From NCBI GenBank assembly GCA_027578915.1, contig JANBTT010000073.1, forward strand, positions 17,873 to 81,872: a stretch of 64,000 nt of DNA, written 5' to 3'. This stretch comes from Coemansia sp. RSA 1200. Its lineage: Eukaryota; Kickxellomycota; Kickxellomycetes; Kickxellales; Kickxellaceae. Below the pieces are notes generated by a model that saw nothing but the letters and a program-made list of their open reading frames with translations, searched no databases and was not told where the DNA came from. The position numbers and the translations under genes are program-made. The first letter of the stretch is position 1; each line of letters opens with the position of its first letter. Positions 8,107 through 19,953 of the stretch are shown piece after piece.

Positions 8107-11100
8107 CTACATTCCCAGTTGCTGCTTCTGCTGCCTATGCTGCTGATGCTGGTGCTGATGCGGATATGGAGCGTACTCGTCGTAGTCCTCGAGCAGCTCA
8201 TCGTCCTCCTCCAGCAGCTCATTGCCGACACCGCCGTCAATGTCAAGATCAATATCGTCGTCATACGACATATCGGTCTGCGAGTCAACCAGCGCACGCA
8301 CACGCGGCATGCGGAATTCGGGCGGAATGTACGTCTCGATTGCAGGCACCTTGCGCGCAGTCAGATACAGAACTTGGTCGTTGAGATCGTTGGTGTCAAG
8401 CAGTATCTTGTCGGCCTTCTCCGTGGGCGCCGCACGCCGTGTCACCTCGTTCATCACCACGCCGATGATCGGGTTCTCGTAATCTGATACCGCGTAGATC
8501 GACAGCAGCTTCTTGATCTGCGCGGCGTTCAGCAGATCACACACCTCGAACATGATATCGATGTCCTGCTCGGTCGACTTTTGCAGCTGCAGCAGCTTCA
8601 CCAGCTGTAGCAGCCGGTCGAGGTTGCGTGTCGCGTCGGCCACGCTGTGCGTCTTGCACCACTCCTCGATACGCGTCAGGTTGTACTGGATCTGCATGCC
8701 GCGCTTCCACGAGCAAAAGTTGCGCCGCATGATGATGTTGTTGAAGGCTGTCACGCCAATATTGCACAGCAGCTCGGACATGATCTGCCGCATGATGGCT
8801 GCGTCAACATAGTAGAACTCCATGCTGCGCCAGATGTGGTTGAAGAAGCTGAGAACATTCTCGATCTTCACCGACGATTCGCGCGGCCCGGTTCCCATCA
8901 GCCGGTTGAAGAAGCCGCTGTCGCTGGCTGTGAAGCCGGGAAGCGCCTCGGATTCCACCACGCCCGGGATGATCAGCTTGACAAAGCGCTTCTGCAGATC
9001 CTTGATCCACCCAAAGTAGATGTCCGAAAGCAGGGACTCCAGGTACTGCATCCCGTCGTTCATCGCGCGCTCAGACTCTGCGTACTCGTGCGCCGACGAC
9101 TGGTGCTCGGTCATCGATGTCTTGATGATCGATAACAGCTCAAACACATTCGACAGCCAGAACGCCGATGTGTAATCCGACTCGAACGCTGCCGTCTTCT
9201 TCTGGATTCGCGCAATCGTCGACATCAGCAGCCGGTCGATGCGTCGCGCAAGATTGTACTGGAACATCTTGATCACGCACAGACCAATCAGATGCGCGGG
9301 GAACAGAAGATCGGGCGGCGAGTACTCGGCATCGACGTTCGGCATCGGGACCTGCAGATCGCCAATCAGCTCATTAAGAACCTCCGCAATCAGCAGATCG
9401 TCGTGCTCAAGCATCTCACGCACATCGTCCTCGTTGCGCAGCTCAAAGCCTGCACCATTTGCCGCTGCTGCCGCTGCCGCCGATGCTTCGTCGTCCTCGA
9501 GTATCGTCGACCCTCCAAGCGACCGGTGCAATTGTGCAGCCGCGCCGCCTGTCGGCGATGTTGCTCCCGAAGCGCCAAACCCGCCAAGCGAGCCGAGCAT
9601 CTTTGCAAGAGTGCGGCCCTCGTCGCCGCCAATTGTCGAGCGCTTGCTCGACGCTGCTGCGTTGCCTCCAGTCGGCCGCGCATGGTCGATAGAGTGCGGT
9701 CTGCGATTGCTCTGCTGCTGTTGAGAATGTTGCTGCTGCTGCTGCTGCTGCTGCATTTGCCGTTGCTGCTGTTGGATGGCAGATGCGTGTGTGGTGATTG
9801 AGGCGGGTGCCGATGGCGGCGGCATCAAGTGCGCAGAGGATCCGTAGCCATGACCGCCAGTAGCCGTAATACCAGCTGCTGCTGCTCCTCCTCCTCCTCC
9901 GCCAACCGCGCTCAATGCCGGCAACCCGGACGAGTCTGCCATGTCATAACCGGTTGCCGCATATCCAGCAGCAGCACGCCAGCGATTGCCGCCGGTGGCC
10001 GCCATATGCGTGTCCGACCGCTTGATAGACGAAGCCTTGTCAGCAGGCATCCCACCGCCACTGCCTCCTCCAGACAGAATTCCGCCACCACCGCTGCTGC
10101 TGCTGTTGCTCTGCTGCTGGATAAGCATCTGCTGCTGATGCTGGGCGCGCACATCCGCAAGCTGCGCGCGACTATCGTCGAGTTCGCGCTGCAGATCGGC
10201 CAGCTTCTTCTCGAGCTCCGCACGCTGCGTATCCATCGCATCCTTGTCGGCGGTCGCCTGCTGCCTTGCATCCTCAAGCTCCTGACGCGCACGATCCAGC
10301 TCACCACGAAGCTCCACGCACTGCGCGTCGGCTGCCTCCTTGGCACGCTGCAGAGAATCCACACGCTCGCGCAGCTCCGCAGTCGCCTTGTCAATAGTCG
10401 CGCTCTGCGTGGCACGCAGCTCCTTGGCTTCGCGGTCGGCCAGTCGCAGCTTCTCCGCCAGCTGTGCTGCGCGCGACTGAGACTCGTCAAGCTGACGCGT
10501 GAGCTCCATCAGCTTGCCTTCAAGCTTGTACGTGACCTCCTTGAAGTGCGCAGCAGACTTCTTCTCCTCCCGGTACTTTTCGAGCTGCTTGCGCGCAATC
10601 ACTGCACGACGATACGCCTGCATCCGCACAACCAGGTACATGTCGCGGGTAAACTTTTTGCGCGCAAAGTAGCCGCGCACAACGCACTGGATCGCAATGG
10701 CTGCCTTCTGCTCGCGCATGGCCTTGAACTTACTGCGCGCCTGGCTGCCGCGTACTAGCGCCTGCAGTCTGGTCAGAACAGTGCGTGTCTCGGCAAAGTG
10801 CCGCCGCGCCAGATACGAGCGCACAAGCGACTGGATCGTGATAGACGCCCGAGTGTCGCGCAGACGGCGCAGCTCGCGCCTCGCCAGCATTCCGCGTGTG
10901 GCAGTCTGCAGAACAAGCACCGCGTGCCGCTGCCGCTGGTATCTGGTGCGCGCCTGGTGCATCCGCGCGAGGCTCTGGATCGTCGATGCCGCCGCGTTAA
11001 GTCGCTCCACACGGTGCTTCTCGATCACTGCAAGCATTCCGGACCGGAAGAACACCTTTGTCAGTCCCACCTGGAACCGGTCGGGCTCCGGAAACACTGC

Positions 11101-13857
11101 AAGGAGAATGTCATTAGCAAGGCGACGGAATTCGTCCGGTGAGTTTGCGCCAGAGCCAGACAACGCGGTGGAAATAGTAGTAGTAGTAGTAGCAGTAGCA
11201 GCGGCGGTGGAGTTGTTGTTGCCAAGCAACGCACGTGCGGCAGATGCAGGCAGCAGCACGCGGTACCGGTGGATGAACTCTGGAATCGGCAGCCGCGACG
11301 GATATCCGGCACAGCTGATACGAATGGTCTCGAGCACTCCGCAGGCACGCAGCTGCGAAAGCACCATGGGCGCATCGAATCGCCACGCTGCCTTTGCGTC
11401 GTTCGGCTTGATGCAGCGGATGTAGTGCGATTCCGTTGCCTCAATCGTCTCCATCAGACTGGCCAGCGAGTGCTTGAACACCGTGCCCAGCGTAGGCTTG
11501 CGTGGTGCGCGAACGCTGAGTCGCGACCCGGCAGCAGCAGAAGCAGAAGAGGAGCCACCCGCCGACCCAGCGCCGGCTCCAGCTCCAGAGCCAGAGCCGC
11601 CGGCCGACTGCTGATTGGTGCCAGACTCGGCAGCAGCCGCCGACAGAACATCGCCCAGGAACGCATCGCCAGAGGCGCGCAGCACATTCTGGATCTCGTC
11701 GGGAACAGTGTCCTTGTTCTTCTCGATGAAGCCAGCAGCCTCGTACGACACGTCGTGCGCGTAATGGCGGATGGTAAACGAGTCGGCGCCGAACCGCGGG
11801 CGCTTGAAGAAGGCCATTGGCGTCTTGGGCGCCGGGCGCGGAGTCGCAGCAAACTGCTTGATCAGCTTCTCGGTGAATGTGGCATCCGATCCTTGCTGCA
11901 GTCTGCTCTCCTCGTCCAGCAACGCAAGCACGCCCAGCCGGCCCTCGATCAGATCAATGCACGGCTGATTGTCCTGGAAATCAACAAACGTCCAGTTCTG
12001 CAGCTGCTCGCGCTGGTACTCCTCCTGCTCCAGCTTGAACACATGGCGGTTGAAGTTCTGCTGCAGCTTCTCGTTGGCGTAGTTGATGCAGAACTGCTCG
12101 AACGAGTTGTGCTCAAAATGCTCGAATCCGTAGATATCGAGCACGCCGATAAACGACGCCGGCGGAGTGCCGCCATTGCCGCCGGTCAGCGCCTCGTTCA
12201 GCGTGCGCACAACCCAGTCAAACAGATGCGCGTAGACAAACTTTGCCACGCTGTCGCGCACAACCAGCGCCTGCGCACGGCTGATGGCGCTGACGATCTT
12301 CTCGCTGCGCGTGACGATCTGTTTCTTGGTCAGCCACTTGCGGAACAGCGTTCCGTCGATCTGCAGCAGCGAAACCACGCGCTCACACGCCTCGTCGGCC
12401 TCGCCAATGGATGCGCCTGTGCGCTCAGACGCTCCGCCGCCAATCTCAATGTTGCCGATATGCAGAAGCGCCGCAAGCAGCGCGTGGATGCGCGCCTGCC
12501 GCTGCCGGTCTACGCCGATGACATCGAGCGCTGCCGCCGTGTTTGCATACTCCACAGCATCGTCTACACCGGCAATGCACCCGTTGCCGCCCTGCGACGT
12601 GTAATGGAAGCTCTCCCATGTGCGCCCAGCCAATCCCAGACGCTCGCGGTCGGCCTCGGGCGCCGCCGCCAGAAGCTGGTAGAAGACGTGGTAGTTGCGC
12701 TCGGTCGGCGGCTGGTAGACAAGGCGCGACCGCTCCAGCAGATACGTGCGGATGAAGGCTGCCTCGATTGCGTGCCGCTCGTTGAAGCGGATCTCGAGGA
12801 ACTTGCCAAACCGCGACGAGTTGTCGTTGCGCGTGGTTTTTGCGTTGCCAAACGCCTCGAGCACGGGATTCGTGGCAAGGATCTGCTCCTCGACATGGCT
12901 CATTCCGCTTGCCTCTCCGCCTCCGACCTTTGCTGCTGCCGCAGCCAGCGCCGTGTCGTCGTGTGCCGCTGCAAAGTACCGCATAATGTACTTTGCGCTC
13001 ATTGTCTTTCCGGCGCCAGACTCGCCCGACACAATGATCGTCTGGTTCTTCCTGTCCCGAATCATGCCCTGGAATGCATCCTCGCTTATCGCAAACAGAT
13101 GCGGCTCCAGCTCGCCACGCATACGTCCTGCGTACGCCTCCAACGTGTCCTGCGAGTACAGCGCCACCCTGTCAAAGGGATTCAGCGCCACCAGAACAAT
13201 TCCCGAATACGTGTAGATGTTGTGCATCCCGTAACGCACTTGCAGGTTGTGCAGCACTGCTGGCTCGTTCAGGTGGCTCAGGCTTGTCAGATCATCGATT
13301 CCTTCAAGCAGCGGCGGATTGCACAGCGGAGGAAGAGTCTTTTTCTTGCTTGAGAGCTCGTCGAATGTGGCTTCAAACTTGTACTCTTGCATGTCCCCAT
13401 TACTATTGCTGTTGCTGTTATCGTTGGCTGTTACTTCCAGCAGCTTGCGCTCGAATGTCATGCTCACTTTCTTGGCCTCCTCGTCCACTGTCTTTTCGGT
13501 GAGTACTGCCTGTACCCACGCAAGCTCATCGTCGCCGAAAAATGCCTTTGTTCCCTACAAAACGACTGAAATAAAGAACCCACTGATTGTCTCTTTTTAT
13601 TATTAGCATTGGAGGGAGAAGCACTATATGTCTGCTTATTTTTCCTTCTACTATAGCATCTACATAATAAGGTAGTGTGCAATGGGACCCACATTGTTTG
13701 TTCCATCCACCCAGCTATCTCTCTCATTATCCATTCTGTGCTCTGGCCTATTATTTAAATTTACATTGCGTACCTTTGCATATATCTTGAGCTCTGTCAG
13801 CACCGAAGAAGAGTCGCTGCTGGTGGCACCACCGCCGTTACCAACACCACTGGCCAT
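8107..13857 (-). CDS. MYO2: class V myosin heavy chain
   Basis: Two exons are inferred: 13857-13774 (28 codons from the ATG) and 13554-8107, joined in phase across a 219-bp GTACGC...TAG intron, giving about 1,843 residues. The join creates the N-terminal SH3-like start (IYAKGTKAFFGDDELAWVQ); without it exon 2 has no ATG before residue ~60. The motor domain carries the P-loop GESGAGKT (~205-212), LDIYGFEHFEHNSFEQ and a long Gly/Ala/Ser-rich loop 2. Six IQ motifs follow (TIQSLAR..., VLQTATRG..., up to RMQAYRRA...), then a coiled coil and a Gln/Gly-rich linker. The C-terminal cargo-binding DIL/globular tail contains NIIMRRNFCSWKRG. It should move vesicles and organelles along actin to growth sites, as Myo2 does in yeast. 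The symbol follows yeast usage; Myo2 and Myo4 are not distinguished. Confidence 0.95.
9731..9753. repeat. CTG/CAG trinucleotide run (poly-Gln in myosin V linker)
   Basis: Seven to eight CTG units on the plus strand, read as CAG in the myosin gene. They encode a short poly-Gln in the linker before the globular tail. Confidence 0.85.
13555..13773 (-). other. predicted intron of the myosin V gene
   Basis: Donor GTACGC directly after codon 28 (AAG) and acceptor TTTTGTAG before GGAACAAAG. Phase 0, 219 bp. Supported by the conserved myosin V N-terminus produced only after splicing. Confidence 0.85.
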
Positions 13858-14574
13858 TATCTACAATTCTCCAAGTAAACAACATACGCAAAAAGGTTGT
13901 TTTTTTGTAAATTAATTAATGGATAAACGAAGAGAGAAGATACGAAAAAAAGACGATAATGCATACAACAAATAAAAAGGTACAAAGTCAATGTTTGCTT
14001 TTTTATAGTCCAGACAGTAAACAGCGCATACATTCCACTCGTACCAGACAGAGCTAGTTAGATAGACCACATTATTAGTTGCCCCCACAAACCTTGTCTC
14101 ATCTGGGTAAACTAGTGTGAATTCGCATGGATATTTTTCAGTGCAGAAACCTCAGGGTTATACCTTTTTAATTGTTATCTCTCACGTTTCTCCCCTTTTG
14201 AAAATATAGTGCTCAGATTGAAAGAATAATAAAGAAAATTCAATACAATAAAAAAGAGGATGAAATGAGAATAAAAGAGCAAGTGAATGAATGTAGTGAA
14301 AAAGAATGTGTAAAGAGTAAGGAACAAACAACCTTTGGTAGAGGGGAGAGGGGGAACTCCAAAAAAAGATCCTCTTTCACATAGAGACTAAAGCCAGAGG
14401 GAAAGGACATGCGGGAAGACGTCAGCATCAAGCTGTATAAAGACAAAGATAAAATAAACAAAACAAAACAAAAACAAACGGAAAGATTAAAGCACGAGGA
14501 GAATCAATCAGATCTCCCCCGATGTTCCATCAGCTTACAATCATAACACCACAAAAGAAGATCATCGGAATATA
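13858..14574. other. intergenic region upstream of myosin V
   Basis: 717 AT-rich bases holding the myosin V promoter and the 3' region of the next minus-strand gene. The poly-pyrimidine and poly-purine tracts are typical of this genome's flanks. A 73-codon minus frame (14240-14461) is Ser/Leu/Phe-rich and not supported. Confidence 0.55.
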
Positions 14575-16100
14575 CTACAGACACGAGGGCTCAAGCACCT
14601 TGGCAGGGGTGCTGCCCTGGCGCTTGATCTTCTCGAGCAATCCGGCCACGAACCAGACAACAATAGCCACGGGATGGCAGCGCAAGACACCGCTGCTACT
14701 GCTGCTGCTGCAATCATAATTAAGATCAGAATCACCACCACCATTTGCAAACGCAAACGCAGCCATCGCGCTGACATGCGCCGCCTGCACCGTCGCCCTA
14801 CGCACCAGCAGAACACCTTCGGCCGACACCAGCAGCCCGGAATTGCACGCCCTAGTCTCGGTGCTGATCAGCTGCACCGTGCGCTTGACTGCGCTTTCCG
14901 CCGCATGCGGATCGCAGGAGCTTTGGCGGTGATGCCGATCTCTGGTTCCGCTCAGCGCTGCCATGATGCTTTTGCGCATGGCTAGCTGGTTAGCACTCAG
15001 CTGCACAGTCCCACTTCTGCTGCCATTATGATAGTAACCGTATTGCTGTTGGTTGCGGTCGCGTAATAGCGTTGCCACTACGACTATCGGCAGCCGCAGG
15101 GTTTCCTTTTCGCCGGCATAAGCGGCAGTAGCAGTAGTAGTAGCAGTAGTATTAGCTGTGGATGGCTTGGTAGCTGATACCACCAGGTACGCATCCGCGC
15201 CAAATCCAGCCATCCCCTCCACGATATCCACGGAAGCAACACCCGGAATAGCAGCCATCAACGCACCACAGACACAGGTGCGTAGCTGGCCAACCACCAG
15301 GCTTTTCACCTTCGATTCCAGAGACTGTGCTTGCGCAACCACTGCTGTTGTTGTTGCTGTTGCTGTTGTTGTTATCTCTGGTTGCATCACAGGAAATCTC
15401 GGAAGATACTTGCTGGGAATCCGTTGCTGGATCCGGAGCTGTGTCCTCAGAGCATCGTTGGAGCTGTTCATGGTGATTGTAAACGGCAGCTTGTTGTTTG
15501 ACACTGCTGAAGTTGATGCTGATGGCAGCAATGGCTGTGATTGCGATTGCGATTTCGGCTTCAATGGTGGAGGCGGAGGCGGAGGCGGTAGAGGAGAAGG
15601 AGGAAGAGGAAGAGGAAGAGGAAGAGGAAGAGGAAGAGGAAGAGGAAGAGGAAGAGGAAGAGGATCGGGCAGAGAAAAGTTGCCAGGCCCAGGCGGAGCG
15701 GGTGGTAGCGATGGTACAGGCGGAAACCGAGATGACAAGATTCCAGGCTTCGGAGGAATTGGCGGCGGCGGAAGACTCGAAGCAGACCGCGCTACCTTCG
15801 ACACAGAGTGAGAGGAAATCGGCAACAGCAGCGGTAACGGCAAAGGCAGAGATGGCGATGGCTTCAGCCGATTCGCAGCACACGAACCACCATCATCTGC
15901 AGAGTGCCCATTATATCCATACCCGCATTTGCTCCTGTATCTGCGCAATACCGGCTCGCAGGCAACAAAGGCCAGCCGGAGCTCCACCTCCCTTCTCTCC
16001 AGCGCCCTATCGAACCTCGCATCCAGCAGACGAAGCGCCTCGGATGCCTGGATAACCCGGGTTTCCGCGCTCCTTAGCATTATCTTCGAAAGCTCCGCCG

Positions 16101-16152
<52 letters not shown>

Positions 16153-16476
16153 CCGGCTATTGCTGCTGTCTTGTCGCCCCTTCAGAAGGGGCTGCTCGAT
16201 GCACAGCTGGTGCGAGTCCCGGGCACGCCGCCATTTGGCTTCAAGCGCCGACCGCTCATGCTTGTATTCGGCTCGCTCCTCGGCCAAGTGCTTGTGCATC
16301 GCAATGGCTAGCTGGATGTTGGCTCTTTCCTGCCTGCTTTCAGTGTGCACCAGGGCACCCTTCAGGGCATCCACGACCGAGGAGATTTCTTCCTCTCCAT
16401 CGTGTTTGTTACTGCGGTTACTGCTACTGCTGCTGTCGTTGTTGGTATTAGTGTCATTTCCAATCCGTTTTAGCAT
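14575..16476 (-). CDS. poly-Gln/poly-Pro protein of unknown function
   Basis: 633 residues from the ATG at 16476. The N-terminal ~40 residues are Asn/Ser-rich. A charged helical region (~40-200, e.g. VDALKGALVHTESRQERANIQLAIAMHKHLAEERAEYKHE) is interrupted by a 16-Gln tract encoded by CAG repeats. Residues ~225-330 form a proline-rich stretch with an extended (Leu-Pro)n run made by a hexanucleotide repeat, like FH1 or SH3/profilin ligands. The C-terminal ~250 residues hold conserved-looking segments (KVKSLVVGQLRTCVCGALMA, then VDIVEGMAGFGADAYLVV). I do not recognise the family. The Pro-rich part suggests a cytoskeletal or SH3 partner, but that is inference. The variable repeats make length differences between strains likely. 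Confidence 0.8.
15600..15664. repeat. GGAAGA hexanucleotide microsatellite
   Basis: About ten consecutive GGAAGA units on the plus strand, with related purine repeats just upstream. Read on the minus strand they encode alternating Leu-Pro in the poly-Pro protein. Confidence 0.9.
16102..16149. repeat. (CTG)16 / CAG trinucleotide run
   Basis: Sixteen perfect CTG units on the plus strand, encoding an uninterrupted poly-Gln in the minus-strand gene at 14575-16476. Confidence 0.92.
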
Positions 16477-16868
16477 TTGTCATTTGGAAAAGGCAGTATG
16501 GCTAGGAGAAGAAGGAAAAAATAGAGGTCTTGTTGCGCCGTGAATTACATTGCATGCGGAGCAAAGAAACAGAGACAAAGAGAGAATGTCTTTTGTATAA
16601 TATCCACGACAAAACAAAGAAGGAAGGAGAGAAAAAGTCAGAGCTTCTTTGTGAAACAACCAGCGAGAGAAAACAAGGCTTGCCCATTTCCGTCTTTTTC
16701 CAGCGACATCACGATGAGATGATAACGCAAACGAAAGGTGGATGTAAATGAAGAGAACTTTTTATCCTGGGGGAAATACGACTAGATAAAGAGAACAAAG
16801 ACAAGGGCCAACGATGAGATGGCGCCGCCTCCTACACAGCTTCTACAGCTACACTACTAAGCTAAGCT
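16477..16868. other. intergenic region
   Basis: 392 bases between two minus-strand genes, with purine-rich plus-strand sequence and no supported frame. It should hold the promoter of the poly-Gln/Pro gene and the 3' end of the P5C reductase transcript. Confidence 0.55.
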
Positions 16869-17792
16869 TCAGAGCTTGCCAAACTCGTCAGACAACGAAA
16901 TGCAGCGGTCGCGACAGGCAAGCACACCGCTGGAGACGCCCTGGGGGACCTTCTCAGCAACCATCTTCTCGATAGCAGCATGCGTGGTTCCGTTGGGCGA
17001 GGTGACCTTGCGCCGCAGCGTCTCCACGTCATCGTCGCCAGCAAGAACCATACGAGCCGCGCCAAGCGCTGTCTGCGCAGCAAGCTTTGTGGCAACATTG
17101 CGGTCAAGCCCCATCTCCGCGCCGGCCTTCTCCATCGCCTCGATGATCAGAAAGAAGTACGCGGGACCTGATCCGCTGATTGCAGTCACTGCGTCGATTC
17201 CGCTCTCGCTGTCGACCCAGAAGTACTCCTTGGCGATATTCTTCACCACGTACTCGGTCTGCTCCCGCTGCGCAGCACTCACCGCCGCCTCCGCGTACAT
17301 GCCAGCAGCGCCCTCGCCAACAAGCGCCGGCGTATTGGGCATCAGCCGCACGAACGGAACCACCGCCGAGGAAGTGCCAGTTGCCGCTACTCCTCCTTCC
17401 GGGTGGATCCAGCGCGCAAAGTCCTTGATCGCCACACCAGCAACAATCGAGATCACCAGCGGCTTCACCTGCACCAGCGCTGGCGCCAGATCACGCACCA
17501 CGGTTCCCACCACCTGCGGCTTGACTGCCAGAACCACCACATCAGCCGCCCCCGATGCAGCAGACACTTTGGCTCCCTCGCCCGTTATCGCCGCCTTGTT
17601 ATCCGCAAACACATCGATCCCGTATTTGCTGGTCAGGTACTCTCTCCTCTGGTCAAACGGCTCGCTCACGCGCACCCGTGACTGCGGATGCGATGTCTTT
17701 AGCAGGCCCGACAGGATGGCCTCGCACATGTTGCCGCCGCCAATAAACGTAATTGTCGGCACGTTAGACGAAGAAGAAGAATTGGCTGACAT
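16869..17792 (-). CDS. PRO3: pyrroline-5-carboxylate reductase
   Basis: 307 residues from the ATG at 17792. The N-terminal Rossmann fold has the dinucleotide motif TFIGGGNMCEAILSGLL (~13-29). The C-terminal dimerisation domain carries the family signatures ISGSGPAYFFLIIEAM and LRRKVTSPNGTTHAAI. It reduces 1-pyrroline-5-carboxylate to L-proline with NAD(P)H, the last step of proline biosynthesis, usually in the cytosol. Length and motifs are complete, with a Ser/Asn-rich extension of about 10 residues at the N-terminus. No intron seen. Confidence 0.96.
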   Translation of the reverse strand: MSANSSSSSNVPTITFIGGGNMCEAILSGLLKTSHPQSRVRVSEPFDQRREYLTSKYGIDVFADNKAAITGEGAKVSAASGAADVVVLAVKPQVVGTVVRDLAPALVQVKPLVISIVAGVAIKDFARWIHPEGGVAATGTSSAVVPFVRLMPNTPALVGEGAAGMYAEAAVSAAQREQTEYVVKNIAKEYFWVDSESGIDAVTAISGSGPAYFFLIIEAMEKAGAEMGLDRNVATKLAAQTALGAARMVLAGDDDVETLRRKVTSPNGTTHAAIEKMVAEKVPQGVSSGVLACRDRCISLSDEFGKL

Positions 17793-18199
17793 TGTGCTGA
17801 ATTGGGTTTGGCTTGCTGGAATGGATTGTATAGAAGAATAAACAAGCGCTATCTAGCTAAAAATCAAAGGGATGTGGAGATGGAAATGAAAATGACAAAA
17901 ACAAATAGAGAAAGGGGAAAAGTTCCAGATCCAGCCCTTTTTATCACTCATCGACTTTTAAAAGCGTTAGCATACAGTAGCGCACATTCACTCGGTCAGA
18001 ATATCTAAACACAGACGACAATGAGCTTGTTTTGTTTCGTTTTGTTTGTTGGGCGCTGATGCTGGCGTCATCATTACAAGCACAGATGAAATAGGAAAAC
18101 GCTAGAGCATTTCGCACAAAACGACAATCGCTATAAAAAAGGTGACAAATCTGGCTCATTTCCCCCCTTATCCTAGAAACCTGAATCTTTCCATTCTTT
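17793..18199. other. intergenic region
   Basis: 407 bases between two minus-strand genes, with no supported gene. It includes short TTTTGTTT-type repeats around 18030-18050. Confidence 0.55.
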
Positions 18200-19393
18200 C
18201 TAATCGGATCTGCTGATCACCAGGGTTACCAGGATATCAGGGGCAATTTGGTGGTTTCTGTCCTCGCTCCTCCTTTCCGCACGCCTCGCAGCTCTGTTCT
18301 CTCGATGGCCAACCGACAACATTCCTCCATTGCTGCTGCTGTTAATGGCACTACTACTGCCTCCAGCACAATCAGCACCAGCAGCAGCAGCAGCAGTAGC
18401 AACCGACGCAGGATCCACAGTAACATCAACGGTTACGCGAATACCCCAGGTGGCAAACTCCGCACGGTTGTAGCACTCAGCTAGTTTCAGGGACTTATTC
18501 AGGGCCTTTGACTTTAGCGCCTCCCTCGCAATAGAGGCCACGCCCAGGGTAGCCAGATTGACAATCCAATGGGTCGAAACACTGTGCGCCAGGGATCCGG
18601 GCGACTTTGCCAGCTCCTCGTTCAGCTGGCGTATGAATTCGCCCCACTTCTCTTTGTCTATCTTGTTGGGACGGCGTGCGAGGACGTAGATCCCCTCGGG
18701 CATTACTACCGTGAATCCGCTGGGGATTGATTTCGGGTTGATCAGCTGCAGCCGAATCGATGTTGGCGGAGGTGGGTTTCCGGCTCCCGCGTGGTGTAGT
18801 GGTCCTGGATTGCTGTTATAGTAGTTCGATGGACCGCCGGCTTGCTGCTGTACATGTGGCGAGTGTTGCTGCGGCGGATACACGCCGTACGATGGCGGGA
18901 TTCCTGGGCCCTGATGATTGTGGTATCCTCCGCTGCTGTCGCCGTTGCCGTTGCCGTTGCCGTGATGCTGTGGCGGATATCCAGAAGAAGATGTAGCTCC
19001 TGGTGGTGGCGGATATCCACCGAATGATTGCGGTGGGTAACCAGAAGAATACGGAGCTCCTCCTCCTGATGGCGGGTACCCGCCCTGGTAAGGCGAAGAA
19101 GAAGAGGAAGAGGAGTAAGGCGGGTAAGGCTGCTGCTGATTCTGCTGGCTGCCAAAGAAGTTTCCGCCTCTTGCGCCATCGCCACTATCCGCCGACCCTT
19201 GGCCATAATAGCTATAGCTGCTATCTGTCCCTATTGCCTGGTGATGCTGCTCTTGCTGCGTGGAGCCGCCGTACATTGGCGCCCCAGGCCCTGCCGCCGA
19301 TGACTGCGATGCAAATGCATTGCTATTGGTGTCTGCTGCCGAAAACGGCTCGCTTTTCTCGGGCGGGGTAATGCTTGGTTGCTGTTTCTCCAT
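18200..19393 (-). CDS. Gly/Tyr/Pro/Gln-rich protein with unassigned conserved domain
   Basis: 397 residues from the ATG at 19393. Residues ~1-210 are low-complexity and rich in G, Y, P, Q and S, with repeated GYPP units, like the disordered tails of phase-separating or membrane-coat proteins. Residues ~213-325 look folded: RLQLINPKSIPSGFTVVMPEG, ARRPNKIDKEKWGEFIRQLNEELAKS, then THWIVNLATLGVASIARE and a beta-like end (WGIRVTVDVTV). An Ala/Gly/Ser spacer and a basic C-terminus close it. I do not recognise the domain. No signal peptide. Probably cytosolic or nuclear, but this is a guess. Confidence 0.8.
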   Translation of the reverse strand: MEKQQPSITPPEKSEPFSAADTNSNAFASQSSAAGPGAPMYGGSTQQEQHHQAIGTDSSYSYYGQGSADSGDGARGGNFFGSQQNQQQPYPPYSSSSSSSPYQGGYPPSGGGAPYSSGYPPQSFGGYPPPPGATSSSGYPPQHHGNGNGNGDSSGGYHNHQGPGIPPSYGVYPPQQHSPHVQQQAGGPSNYYNSNPGPLHHAGAGNPPPPTSIRLQLINPKSIPSGFTVVMPEGIYVLARRPNKIDKEKWGEFIRQLNEELAKSPGSLAHSVSTHWIVNLATLGVASIAREALKSKALNKSLKLAECYNRAEFATWGIRVTVDVTVDPASVATAAAAAGADCAGGSSSAINSSSNGGMLSVGHRENRAARRAERRSEDRNHQIAPDILVTLVISRSD

Positions 19394-19953
19394 TGTCTGC
19401 TCTTCTTGCTATTGTTATTATATGAGAACGTATATTTTATATTACGAGTGGATACGAAACAAAGAACAATAGCTCTTGAAGCAGCTAGATTGAGATAAAA
19501 TGGAATGAAATAAAATGAGATGAAATAAAGTACAGCAAAAGAACAGAAATCGTCCAGGGCTAGTCGTTTGATTGCCTCGGCTTTTATATCCGTCAAAACA
19601 TAATGGCAGCAACAGAAAAACACCCCCAACTCACAGGTAAAAAAGCAGTGCCAAGAAATAGGCTCCGTTTTTGATATTTTTCGTTATTTTTTCTCTGAAA
19701 TGTCAAAATAAAGATGTGGACGAAAAAATCAAGCACAACTGGAGATGGAAAAAACGATGGGCTCTTGTTTTCGTTTGTTTGGATTTTTTTGTTTCCAACA
19801 ACTATTCCATCTTCAATGCACGCCAAGGGATCTTTGTTTTTCTGGTTCTGCAGCATTACGCATCTATACTCTCCCCAACAACAACACATCATCTCGATAG
19901 ACTTTCCATTAGACTTGGCTTGGCACACAAAATACAAGAACAACAGCAGTTAA
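19394..19953. other. intergenic region
   Basis: 560 bases between the start of the GYPQ-rich gene and the stop of the AIG1-like gene. Frames on both strands (19593-19943 minus, 19671-20111 plus) are Phe/Lys-rich, typical of AT-rich spacer. No gene called. Confidence 0.55.

Noticed and set aside
11269..13353. 694-codon plus-strand frame opposite myosin V
   Set aside because: It lies wholly antisense to the conserved motor domain, has no recognisable domain and is Arg/Leu/Val-rich as expected from reverse reading of GC-rich codons.
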